Shown in pieces: positions 16,533-24,676 of a stretch of DNA of 64,000 nucleotides (position 1 is the first letter of the stretch; every line of letters starts with the position of its first letter). The translations under genes were made by a program, and so were the position numbers. The notes beneath the pieces were generated by a model. It saw only the letters and a list, made by a program, of their open reading frames with translations. It was not told the origin of the DNA and ran no database searches. The DNA comes from Candidatus Tumulicola sp. (GTDB taxonomy: Bacteria > Vulcanimicrobiota > Vulcanimicrobiia > Vulcanimicrobiales > Vulcanimicrobiaceae), in NCBI GenBank assembly GCA_036490475.1, contig DASXDT010000006.1:124001-188000 (forward strand), in the 5' to 3' direction.

Positions 16533-17837
16533 ATGGCGTTCACGCAGGGATTTATCTCTGATTTGGTCGGTCGGCGAGCGACCGTCAATGATTTAACGAT
16601 CGGCAAAGTTGCCGATTTTCTCATCACTAGTCCGGACGACGCTTTTCCGCCGATCGACGGATTGGTGATTAAAACTGCGCGCGGTTTGCGCTTTGCACCG
16701 ATGGACACCGTGGCCGACGTCGACCGAAACGGAACGGTGGCGTTGACCGTCACACCCGACAAAGCCGCGCCCAGCGACGACGAGCGCCTCTATCTGGTTG
16801 CCGACCTGCTCGATAAGCAGATCGTCGACGTGAACGGCCGTAAGGTCGTGCGCATCAACGACATCGAGGTCGCCGATACCGGCGGCCGTTTGCGCGTGTT
16901 GGCTGCCGATGTCGGCGTCGGTGGACTGCTGCGGCGATTGGGGCTGCGCTCGCTCGGACGGCGAGTAACGCCGGTTAACGCGCCAGGGATGCCGAATTCG
17001 ATGATCGCGTGGAGTGCGGTCTCACCCATCCGCGAAGCGAATCCGGCCAACGTGCGGCTTTCGGTGACGCAAAACCGGCTCGCCCGGCTGCATCCGTCGG
17101 AACTGGCCGAAATCATCAGCGAACTTTCGGCGCGCGAAGCCGCCGCGGTCGTAGGACAGCTCGACGACGAGACTGCCGCCGACGCGTTCGAACATCTCGA
17201 CGTCGAGAAGCAAAAGACGATCATCGGCGATATCGGTACCGAGCGTGCCGCCGACATCATCGAAGAGATGGATGCCGACGATGCCGCCGATCTTCTCGGC
17301 GAGCTGCCCGCGGAACGGCAATCCGAGCTGCTGGCGGAGATGAACGATTACACCGCCGGTGAGCTGCGCGAACTCGTCAAGTACGATGAAGATACGGCCG
17401 GCGGTCTCATGACCACCGACTTCGTTTGGATTTACCCGCACCGCACCACCGAAGCGACCATCCGCAAGATTCGGGAAATCGCTCCGGCGACGGAGTTCAT
17501 TTACTATCTTTACGTGCTCGACAAGAACGACCACCTGATGGGAACGATCTCGCTGCGCACCCTGCTGCTGGCGTTGCCGACGGCCTTTATCGACCGCGTC
17601 ATGAATACCGACGTCGTCAGCGTCGCGGCCGATACGCCGGCCGTCGAAGTGGCCGCGACGATCGCCCGCTACGACCTGTTGGCCGTTCCTGTACTGCGCG
17701 ACGACGGCACGATGATCGGAATCGTGACGGTCGACGACGCCATCGACGCGATCATGCCAGGCGACGTCGCCAAGAAGCTGCCGCGCTTCACCGCACGCCA
17801 CCATTCGGTTTCAACCGGTGTCAGCTCCGGTACCTGA
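16533..17837 (+). CDS. Soluble PRC-barrel / MgtE_N / CBS-pair protein (Mg2+ transport regulator)
   Basis: A 434-residue protein with no transmembrane segment. The N-terminal part has two PRC-barrel-like units (about residues 5-75 and 90-135). Next come MgtE_N helical repeats (about 180-300), rich in Glu/Asp-Ala-Ala-Asp motifs such as DADDAADLLGELPAERQ. A CBS-domain pair follows, starting at EDTAGGLMTTDFVW and ending near VTVDDAIDAIMPGD. This is the cytosolic Mg2+-sensing half of an MgtE channel without the pore. It is controlled by the M-box and overlaps the start of the Nramp-related transporter by 20 bases, so it probably acts as that transporter's Mg2+-sensing gate. The ATG at 16533 has GGGGTG upstream; a longer in-frame extension would run through the riboswitch. 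Confidence 0.85.
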   Translation: MAFTQGFISDLVGRRATVNDLTIGKVADFLITSPDDAFPPIDGLVIKTARGLRFAPMDTVADVDRNGTVALTVTPDKAAPSDDERLYLVADLLDKQIVDVNGRKVVRINDIEVADTGGRLRVLAADVGVGGLLRRLGLRSLGRRVTPVNAPGMPNSMIAWSAVSPIREANPANVRLSVTQNRLARLHPSELAEIISELSAREAAAVVGQLDDETAADAFEHLDVEKQKTIIGDIGTERAADIIEEMDADDAADLLGELPAERQSELLAEMNDYTAGELRELVKYDEDTAGGLMTTDFVWIYPHRTTEATIRKIREIAPATEFIYYLYVLDKNDHLMGTISLRTLLLALPTAFIDRVMNTDVVSVAADTPAVEVAATIARYDLLAVPVLRDDGTMIGIVTVDDAIDAIMPGDVAKKLPRFTARHHSVSTGVSSGT

Positions 17838-19131
17838 AACGGCCGCGTCCGGCCCTCGGCCACGCAAACGTTCGCTCCTAAAATCGCTGATGATCTTCGC
17901 GGCGATTTTAGGTCCGGGTTTCATCACGGCCTCGGCCGGCAACGACGTCGGCGGCATTCTGCAATATTCACAAGCCGGTGCGCAATTCGGATACTCGCTG
18001 CTGTGGGTGATGATTCCGCTGGCGATCGCGCTGATCGTCGTGCAAGAGATGGCGACGCGCATGGGGACGGTCACCGGCAAAGGCCTCGCTGCACTCGTGC
18101 GCGAGAACTTTGGCGTTCGCATTTCCTTCATCGCGATGTTGCTGCTCTTCTTCATCAACACGCTGTTGACGAGTACCGAATTCGCCGGCATCGCCGCAGC
18201 GGCCCAGATCTTCGGTATATCGAAGTATCTGGCGGTCCCGGTCGCACTGATCGTCGTGTTTCTCTTCGTATTGCGCTTCGACAACAAAATCGTCGAGCGA
18301 ACGTTCGTCGTTTTATCCTTGATCTATCTGACGTATATCGGGTCGGCGGTGATGGCACATCCCAACTGGCACGAGGTCGCCCACGGAGCGTTGGTTCCGT
18401 CGTTTCCGTTTCGTACGGTCGGTTGGATTGCGGCCGTCGTGGGGTTAATCGGGACCACCATCTCCCCGTACATGCAGTTCTTCCTACAGTCGGCGGTCGT
18501 CGAAAAAGGTAGGCGCGCCAACCAGCTGACGGCCGCTCGGATCGACGTCGTGAACGGCTCGGTCCTAGCGATCGTCCTGGCCGGCTTCATGATCATCGCC
18601 AATGCTGCCACGATCTATCTCGCGAACCAGCACGGCGCGCACATCGTCGCGAATACCGTGTCGGACTTCGCTGCGGCGCTCAAGCCGCTCGCCGGTGAAT
18701 CTGCCGCCGTCATCTTCGCGCTCGGCATTTTGAATGCAGGCGTATTTACCGCCGCCGTACTTCCACTCTCCACGTCGTACATTATTTGTGAAGCCCTGGG
18801 ATTCGAAGCTGCGATCGATCGCACGTTCGAACAGGCGCCGGTCTTCTTCTCACTGTTCGCGGCCGGTCTGGTCGCAGGCGCGGCCATCGTACTGATCCCG
18901 AATTTGCCGTTACTGCAGTTGGTGCTGTTCGCCCAAGTACTGCAAGGCATCGTGCTCCCGGCCGAGCTCGTCTTGATGCTCATCATCATCAACCGCACGC
19001 ACATCATGGGGCGCCACACCAACTCGCCGGTGGCCAACGCGATCGCCTGGACCACCGTCGTGGTCGTCGGATCGTTATCCGTGCTGTATGTGGCCGGACA
19101 ATTTTTTCCAAGATTGCTTGGGTCGCATTAA
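17818..19131 (+). CDS. Nramp-related Mg2+ transporter (NRMT-like)
   Basis: A 437-residue membrane protein of the SLC11/Nramp fold with about 11 helices. The metal-site motifs differ from classical Mn2+/Fe2+ transporters. The DPGN of helix 1 reads SAGND in GPGFITASAGNDVGG, and the MPHN of helix 6 region reads SPYM in GTTISPYMQFFLQS. Loss of the soft-metal Met in helix 6, together with an M-box riboswitch and an MgtE-domain partner, fits the Nramp-related magnesium transporter group described from clostridia and Eggerthella. GTG start inside the previous gene (20-base overlap) suggests translational coupling. The regulator gene begins directly after its stop codon. Confidence 0.85.
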   Translation: MSAPVPETAASGPRPRKRSLLKSLMIFAAILGPGFITASAGNDVGGILQYSQAGAQFGYSLLWVMIPLAIALIVVQEMATRMGTVTGKGLAALVRENFGVRISFIAMLLLFFINTLLTSTEFAGIAAAAQIFGISKYLAVPVALIVVFLFVLRFDNKIVERTFVVLSLIYLTYIGSAVMAHPNWHEVAHGALVPSFPFRTVGWIAAVVGLIGTTISPYMQFFLQSAVVEKGRRANQLTAARIDVVNGSVLAIVLAGFMIIANAATIYLANQHGAHIVANTVSDFAAALKPLAGESAAVIFALGILNAGVFTAAVLPLSTSYIICEALGFEAAIDRTFEQAPVFFSLFAAGLVAGAAIVLIPNLPLLQLVLFAQVLQGIVLPAELVLMLIIINRTHIMGRHTNSPVANAIAWTTVVVVGSLSVLYVAGQFFPRLLGSH

Positions 19132-20241
19132 ATGCAGGCCGGCGATTCCGCCCGTCGACTAGTCGAGCTGGCCGAGGCGATGGCGCAGGCGAGTCATTCC
19201 GGCATCGCGTCGATGGCCGGTGAGTTCGCCAAGCGCATCGACTGCGGCATCGTCGTCGAGGACGAGCACCACCGGAGCATTGCAACCATTACCAACGGTT
19301 CGCACGATGACGCGCACCGACTGAAAGTCGCCATCGGCAGCGACGCCGATCCGGCCGGCTGGCTGATCGTGCTTCGCTCTAGCACGAATGACGACGCGGC
19401 CGGTCTCGACCTGTCGATGCGCGTCGCGGCGGCGGCATTTGCGACGCAATTACGGCGTTCGAACGATCGCACACGGCGAAGCGAGTTCTGGGAACGCTTG
19501 TGCGCGGGAGACTATCGCGACGCGCCGTCCGCCCGCGATGACGCGAGCGCATGCGGCGTCACGTTGCGAAACGCCTACACCGCCGTCGCGTTCGAACCCG
19601 ACCCCGCAACGCCGGCCGACGATCGTCGCGTGGCGCGCGATGCGATCGCCGGAGCCTTTCACCTGGAAGACCCGTCGATCGGAGCCATCGAGGACGCTGG
19701 AACGTCGATCGTGTTCGTTCCAACCGAACGCGAGATCGATGCCAGCAACGTTCGAGCGAACGCCGAACTCCTCGCGCGAAACTGCGCGCGCCGTCAGCCG
19801 CCGTTGCCGCTATGGGGCGGCGTCGGAACGGTCGAGCCGCCAATGCGCCTGCGCGAGAGCGCCGGCCGCGCACGCGCAGCGCTCGCCATCGCGCGGCGCG
19901 TCTTTGCCGAGCCACGCGTGGCGGCCTACGATGCCCTCGGCGCCTATCCGGTGTTGTACTTCGGGGATGTCTCCACGCTGCACGACTTCGCAAAGCGGAT
20001 CCTCGGGCCGTTGCGCGCCTACGACGAATCGCATCAAACCGAACTCGAACGCACGCTGCGCGTCTACTTCGAAACCGGCGAAAATCTCAAGGTCGCGGCC
20101 GGCAAGCTCGACGTTCACCGTCACACCGTCCTCTATCGATTACGGCAGATCGCCGAGATCTGCGCTCTGTCTCTGGAGAACCACCATGACCAACTGGCAT
20201 TCCGCGTAGCGATGGCGATCGATGCACTCCACACCGCCTGA
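19132..20241 (+). CDS. PucR/CdaR-type transcriptional regulator
   Basis: A 369-residue protein. The C-terminal 80 residues are the PucR-type helix-turn-helix domain: LERTLRVYFETGENLKVAAGKL followed by DVHRHTVLYRLRQIAEI, which is highly conserved in activators of purine, amino acid and sugar-acid catabolism. The N-terminal 150 residues may be a GAF-like sensor (IDCGIVVEDEHHRSIATI), followed by a GGDEF-like central region (VGTVEPPMRLRESAGRARAALAIARR) usual in this family. ATG directly after the transporter stop codon; the last 20 bases overlap the GS-like gene, which is its most likely target or partner. Confidence 0.85.
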   Translation: MQAGDSARRLVELAEAMAQASHSGIASMAGEFAKRIDCGIVVEDEHHRSIATITNGSHDDAHRLKVAIGSDADPAGWLIVLRSSTNDDAAGLDLSMRVAAAAFATQLRRSNDRTRRSEFWERLCAGDYRDAPSARDDASACGVTLRNAYTAVAFEPDPATPADDRRVARDAIAGAFHLEDPSIGAIEDAGTSIVFVPTEREIDASNVRANAELLARNCARRQPPLPLWGGVGTVEPPMRLRESAGRARAALAIARRVFAEPRVAAYDALGAYPVLYFGDVSTLHDFAKRILGPLRAYDESHQTELERTLRVYFETGENLKVAAGKLDVHRHTVLYRLRQIAEICALSLENHHDQLAFRVAMAIDALHTA

Positions 20242-21535
20242 ACGCCGCCGCCCCGCCGGCAAGCGCGACGTGCTCAAACTTGCCACCGAACAAAACGTGC
20301 GGTTCGTTCGCCTCGCGTTCGCCGACATTCTCGGCGTCAGTAAGAACGTATCGATTCCCGTTTCAGAACTCGACGACGCGCTCGCCGGCCGCGTTACGTT
20401 CGACGGCGGGTCGATCGACGGATTCGTGCGCGGCGAAGAGCTGGATATGCAACTGCGGCCCGATCCGGCGACCTTCGCGATCTACCCGTGGTCGAGCGGC
20501 GAAGGGCGCGAAGCACGGTTGATCTGCGACATCGCGATGCCGGACGGAACGCCCTTCGAAGGCTGCCCGCGCACCACGCTTCGGCGCGCGCTCGAAGCGT
20601 CGGGAAGTTTGGCGAGCGTCCGTGCCGGAGTCGAAGCCGAGTTCTTCTTGTTCGCGCATCGCGCCGACGACGAAGCCTCGACCGCAACGGTCGACGTCGG
20701 TTCGTACTTCGATTTCTTGCCCAACGATCGCGGCGAAGACGCACGCAACGCGATCGTCGCCGCACTCGGTGCGATGGGCGTGCCGGTCGCGTCGGCGCAT
20801 CACGAGCACGCCCCCGGGCAACACGAGATCGATCTCCGCCACGACGACCCGCTTGCGACAGCCGATCACGTCATGACGTTGCGAACGGTCGCCAAACACG
20901 TCGCGGCCGGCTTCGGACTCGATGCAACGTTTATGCCCAAGCCGCTCGAAGATCGCGCCGGCAACGGCCTGCACGTCGACTTCCGTCTCGACGATCGATT
21001 CGACGCAGACTCCGCGTCGCACGTCGTGGGCGGTTTATTGGCGCACGCGCCGGCGGCGACGGCAGTCTGCAATCCGACCGTTAACTCGTACAAGCGATTG
21101 GTCGCAGCGTGGGACGCGCCCATCTATACCGTCTGGTCGGAGCGCAGCGCAAACGCGATGGTCCGGGTGCCGCCTGGCCAGAGCCCACCACGCGTCGAGA
21201 TGCGCAGCCCCGATCCAGCCTGCAATCCGTATCTCGCGTTGGCGGTGCTGATCGGGGCGGCCGCCGACGGTATCCGGCAACGAACGCTGGCCGGACCGCC
21301 GTTTTCGGGTTCGACCTACGATCTTGACGAACGCAAACGCCGCGAATTCGGCATCGGGATTCTTCCGAAATCGCTGCGACAGGCGATCGACGAGCTGGAT
21401 CGCGATCCGGTGGTGCGAGCCGCGCTCGGCGATCACATCTACCACGCGTTTCGAGAGGCAAAACTTGCCGAATACGAACGCTATCGCCGCGCCGTGCACC
21501 CGTGGGAGCGCGAACGCTACTTGCGCCTCTACTGA
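20222..21535 (+). CDS. Glutamine synthetase family protein (GSI-like)
   Basis: A 437-residue member of the glutamine synthetase I superfamily, which makes gamma-glutamyl amides from glutamate, ATP and ammonia or an amine. Recognisable motifs are FDGGSIDGF in the N-terminal domain, EAEFFLF, APGQHEID (metal-binding Glu), NPTVNSYKRLV, ERSANAMVRVP and EMRSPDPACNPYLAL. The usual GxGMHxHxS ATP/metal motif reads GNGLHVDFR (residues 247-255): the second His and the Ser are replaced by Asp253 and Arg255. There is no classical adenylylation-site region. The PucR neighbour and the odd motif suggest an amine or amino-acid-catabolic ligase rather than the housekeeping enzyme. ATG start inside the pucR-like gene. 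Confidence 0.82.
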   Translation: MHSTPPERRRPAGKRDVLKLATEQNVRFVRLAFADILGVSKNVSIPVSELDDALAGRVTFDGGSIDGFVRGEELDMQLRPDPATFAIYPWSSGEGREARLICDIAMPDGTPFEGCPRTTLRRALEASGSLASVRAGVEAEFFLFAHRADDEASTATVDVGSYFDFLPNDRGEDARNAIVAALGAMGVPVASAHHEHAPGQHEIDLRHDDPLATADHVMTLRTVAKHVAAGFGLDATFMPKPLEDRAGNGLHVDFRLDDRFDADSASHVVGGLLAHAPAATAVCNPTVNSYKRLVAAWDAPIYTVWSERSANAMVRVPPGQSPPRVEMRSPDPACNPYLALAVLIGAAADGIRQRTLAGPPFSGSTYDLDERKRREFGIGILPKSLRQAIDELDRDPVVRAALGDHIYHAFREAKLAEYERYRRAVHPWERERYLRLY

Positions 21536-22950
21536 TTGGCGCGAAGTTCGCGCGCGGCCGTCTGCAACCGGCCCCACAACCGCTCGACGTCGTCGCGCGT
21601 GGTACGCAAGTTGCCGATCGCAACGCGGATCGCGTACCGCCCTCGCAACTTCGTATGTGAGATAAATCCTTCACCGCTGGCATTCACGGCATCTAATACT
21701 CGCTCGTTGAACGCGTTACGCTCGTTCTCGGGTGTGCCGCAATAGCGAAAACAGACGACCGATAGTGGATGCGGGGCGAGCAACTCCCAATCGTCGCTCG
21801 CTTCGATCCGAGCAGCGAATTGCTGCGCCAACGCGACGTGCTCGCGCAACAAGGCGCGAATGCCTTCGACCCCGAGGCGACGTAGCACGAACCACAGTTT
21901 GAGCGCACGAAACCGCCGTCCTAGCTGCAATCCATAATCCATGTAGTTCACGACGTCCGTCTCCGGCGTCGTGAGATATTCCGGAACCAAGCTAAACGCT
22001 TGCCGCACCATCGACTCGTCCTTGACGAACAACACCGACAAATCCATCGGAACGAAGAGCCATTTGTGCGGATTAACCACGAACGAGTCGGCGCGTTCGG
22101 CACCGCGTAATAGCCCTCGCAACTCGGGAACCGCACCGGCGTTACCGGCGTACGCCGCGTCGGCGTGCAACCAAATTCCAAAGCGCTCCGCGATATCGGC
22201 GATGTCGTCGAGCGGATCGAACGATGTGGTCGACGTCGTACCGGCGGTTGCAACGATTGCGAGCGGCCGCATTCCCGCGGCGATGTCGGCCGCAATTCGC
22301 CGTTCGAGTTCGCGAGCATCCATCGAAAAATTTGCGTCCGACGGAATTTGCACGACGTTATCTTGGCCGATTCCCAGCGCGATTGCGGCTTTCTCGACGT
22401 GCGAATGCGTTTGATCGCTGATATACACGCGCAATCGCGGCAGGTCGCGTCCGGTCATACCCAGCCGGCGCACGTCGAGGCCGAGCGCCTCACGGGCGGC
22501 CGCCAGCGCGGTGAAGCCGGCAATCGACGCCGTGTCGTAGATAATGCCCGTCCAATCGGCCGGCAGTCCGAGCAGATCGGCCAGCCATCGCATCGTTACC
22601 TGTTCGAGTTCGGTGGCAGCGGGCGACGTGCGCCACAGCATCGCTTTCACGTCGAGCGTGGCGGCTAGCGCTTCGGCTGCGACGGCGCTGGGTTCGGCGC
22701 TGGTCGCGAAATAGGCGAAAAAGCGCGGATGATTCCAGTGTGTCGTCGCGGGGACGATGATTTCTTTAAAATCGTGGAAGATACGCTCGAACGATTCGCC
22801 GTGCTCCGGCGGGCGCTCGGGCAACCGTGCCGTCACATCGCCGGGGCGCACCGCAGGAAGGACGCGATACTCTTCGGGGTTAGCATAATACTCGGCGATC
22901 CAACGACCGACCGATGCGAAGTCGCGTTCGAGCGAATCGAATCCGTTCAT
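21529..22950 (-). CDS. Group II PLP-dependent decarboxylase (aromatic L-amino acid decarboxylase type)
   Basis: A 473-residue PLP enzyme. The catalytic Lys is K296 in FVVNPHKWLFVPMDLS, with the PLP-contact region WLHADAAYAG (residues 260-269) and ATAGTTSTTSFDP. The N-terminal HWNHPRFFAYFATSAEPSA is characteristic of the aromatic L-amino acid decarboxylase family acting on Trp, Tyr, Phe or DOPA. In this amino-acid-degrading neighbourhood it would make an aromatic amine, but plant-type aldehyde synthases share the same fold, so substrate and outcome are open. It converges on the GS-like gene with a 7-base overlap. Confidence 0.88.
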   Translation of the reverse strand: MNGFDSLERDFASVGRWIAEYYANPEEYRVLPAVRPGDVTARLPERPPEHGESFERIFHDFKEIIVPATTHWNHPRFFAYFATSAEPSAVAAEALAATLDVKAMLWRTSPAATELEQVTMRWLADLLGLPADWTGIIYDTASIAGFTALAAAREALGLDVRRLGMTGRDLPRLRVYISDQTHSHVEKAAIALGIGQDNVVQIPSDANFSMDARELERRIAADIAAGMRPLAIVATAGTTSTTSFDPLDDIADIAERFGIWLHADAAYAGNAGAVPELRGLLRGAERADSFVVNPHKWLFVPMDLSVLFVKDESMVRQAFSLVPEYLTTPETDVVNYMDYGLQLGRRFRALKLWFVLRRLGVEGIRALLREHVALAQQFAARIEASDDWELLAPHPLSVVCFRYCGTPENERNAFNERVLDAVNASGEGFISHTKLRGRYAIRVAIGNLRTTRDDVERLWGRLQTAARELRANQ

Positions 22951-22991
22951 GCGCTATGGGTTGGCGACGCGCGCGCAGAACGCCCGTTCCC

Positions 22992-23381
22992 GTGAACCAT
23001 CGATCCGTCGTTTCGTCCGATGCGCCGTCGCCGATCGGACCCTATAGTCAAGCCATCGTTTCCGGGCAAGACGTGTTCTGCAGCGGGCAGATCCCCCTCG
23101 ACCCGCAGACCGGCAATATCGTCGAAGGCGATATCGCGGCGCAAACACAACGCGTGCTCGACAATTTGCAGGCCGTACTGGTTGCTGCCGGGGCGAGCTT
23201 CGACGACGTCGTAAAAACGACGATCTTTCTTATCGATATGGGTGACTTCTCGGCCGTAAACGCTGCGTACGAACGTGCTTTCGGGCGGGCAAAGCCCGCC
23301 CGATCGACGGTAGCGGTAGCGGCGTTACCGCGCGGCGCGCGTGTCGAGATCGACTGTATCGCGCGCCTGAAAAACGCCTAG
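22992..23381 (+). CDS. ridA: RidA family enamine/imine deaminase
   Basis: A 129-residue protein of the RidA/YjgF family, which hydrolyses reactive 2-aminoacrylate-type enamines released by PLP enzymes. Family signatures are SPIGPYSQAI at residues 11-20, FCSGQIPLDP, the long helix QTQRVLDNLQAVLVAAG, and the C-terminal active-site segment with Arg in KPARSTVAVAALPRGARVEID. I chose the GTG at 22992 because homology starts there. It is divergent from the PLP decarboxylase with a 41-base gap, which suits a role in removing imine by-products. Confidence 0.9.
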   Translation: MNHRSVVSSDAPSPIGPYSQAIVSGQDVFCSGQIPLDPQTGNIVEGDIAAQTQRVLDNLQAVLVAAGASFDDVVKTTIFLIDMGDFSAVNAAYERAFGRAKPARSTVAVAALPRGARVEIDCIARLKNA

Positions 23382-23391
23382 ACGAAGCCCT

Positions 23392-24594
23392 CTAGGGAAC
23401 GGTTTGCGTCGAAGCCGTACGTAGTTTGGCAGTTTCTTCGGAGGCCATGCGCGCGACGTCAGGATCGAGCGATTGTTTCGCTGCGGCCAGCTGCGTGAGG
23501 GCCAGCGAGTTATTGCCTTGCGCGGCGTAGGCCAGCGCCAGCAAGTAGCGGATACGCCCGTCCGAAGGAGCTGCTGCGATTCCACGAAGCAGCGCCGATT
23601 GCGCGAGCGGGTACAGTGCATTGTGCTCGTAGTCGATACCGAGGTCCACGTATGCTTCGGGCAGATAGGGTCCCACGACCGTCGCTTGCACGTAGTATTG
23701 CACGGCACGCTTCCAGTCGCCGTTGCGGTCGGCTAAGAAACCGAAGTTGACGAGCGCTTCGGGGCGTTCCGGTTCGAGTTGCCGGGCGCGCGCGAGCGAG
23801 GGCTTCGCCGAATCGCCGTCGCCCGATTCTAAGAACGCAGCGCCGAGGTTATTCGTGCAGCTGTAGTTGGTGTTATCGATCGACAGGCACTTGCGGAAAT
23901 AGGTGACCGCATCGGCGTAATCGCGCGTATCGAAATAGGCGAGTCCGACGCCGTTGAGCGCAGTCAACGATTGGGGATCGCTATCGAGCGCGCGTTTGAA
24001 AAACGCGAGCGCTTCGACCGGACGGTGCAGCGTCGCATAGATTTGCCCGACTTCGGCTTGAATGTTGGCGTCGGTCGGTTCGCTGGCGGCGAGCTGTTCC
24101 ATCTGCGTTTGGTAGGCGTTGAGATCGCCTTTACGCTGATGCATCGCGACCAGGTCGCCGACAGAATCGGTTCCGGGTAGCGCCGCATTGAACTGCGCGA
24201 TTGCATCGTCGACGCGATTTTCGGTCGCATATACGACACCGAGCCGGTTATGCGTCTCTTTATCGGTCGGCATATGTTGCAGAATGTGCAAATACACCAC
24301 TTCGGCTTTGTCGAGTCGGCCTTGGCGATAATATAAATCGCCGAGGAATCGTTCGGGTGAGGCTTCGCCCGGATGCGACACAACGTAGGTCTCGAGGCCT
24401 TTGACCGCCCCGGCGAGGTCGCCGGCGGCGATACGCTCGCGGGCCGCGTGTATGGCTCCTTGCGGGTCGGACACGAAGATCGGCTCGAAGATCGATGGGT
24501 CGTTCACGAGCTTGGTTTGGGCGAAAGCCCGGCCCCCTGCCAGCGCGACCAGCACGAATACGATAACGGCGTATTTTGAAAATCGGCGATTCAT
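23392..24594 (-). CDS. Exported tetratricopeptide-repeat protein
   Basis: A 400-residue protein with a Sec signal peptide of about 25 residues (ending AGGRAFA). The mature part is built of tandem 34-residue TPR units, recognisable by repeats such as PERFLGDLYYRQGRLDKAEVVY, ALNGVGLAYFDTRDYADAVTYF and ALVNFGFLADRNGDWKRAVQYY. TPR arrays bind other proteins; this one is probably periplasmic. A GGGGAGG ribosome binding site lies just upstream of the ATG, and a TATAAT box 36-41 bases upstream. It does not overlap its neighbours, and its partner is unknown. Confidence 0.85.
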   Translation of the reverse strand: MNRRFSKYAVIVFVLVALAGGRAFAQTKLVNDPSIFEPIFVSDPQGAIHAARERIAAGDLAGAVKGLETYVVSHPGEASPERFLGDLYYRQGRLDKAEVVYLHILQHMPTDKETHNRLGVVYATENRVDDAIAQFNAALPGTDSVGDLVAMHQRKGDLNAYQTQMEQLAASEPTDANIQAEVGQIYATLHRPVEALAFFKRALDSDPQSLTALNGVGLAYFDTRDYADAVTYFRKCLSIDNTNYSCTNNLGAAFLESGDGDSAKPSLARARQLEPERPEALVNFGFLADRNGDWKRAVQYYVQATVVGPYLPEAYVDLGIDYEHNALYPLAQSALLRGIAAAPSDGRIRYLLALAYAAQGNNSLALTQLAAAKQSLDPDVARMASEETAKLRTASTQTVP

Positions 24595-24629
24595 GGCAAC
24601 CTCCCCGACGGACCCAGTTCTCTCTACCG

Positions 24630-24658
24630 ATTATAACGCCCGCAAGGGCGCTCCGTGA
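24630..24658 (-). promoter_or_regulatory. Candidate promoter of the TPR gene
   Basis: Read leftward, a perfect TATAAT occupies 24635-24630, ending 35 bases before the ATG. The -35 region (24658-24653) is a weak match to consensus. It overlaps the stem of the hairpin at 24644-24676. Confidence 0.5.
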
Positions 24659-24676
24659 CGCCGAGAAGCCCTTTTT
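24644..24676 (+). terminator. Rightward terminator-like hairpin between the TPR gene and nuoN
   Basis: AAGGGC at 24644-24649 pairs with GCCCTT at 24668-24673, with an inner CTC/GAG pair, followed by TTT directly before the nuoN stop codon. The T-tract is on the + strand, so it would stop rightward (antisense) transcription entering nuo rather than end the leftward nuo transcript, which has no T-run on its own 3' side. Confidence 0.4.

Noticed and set aside
24644-24676. Hairpin as the nuo operon terminator
   Set aside because: The T-tract lies on the + strand; on the nuo strand the hairpin is followed by GCGGGC, not T residues.
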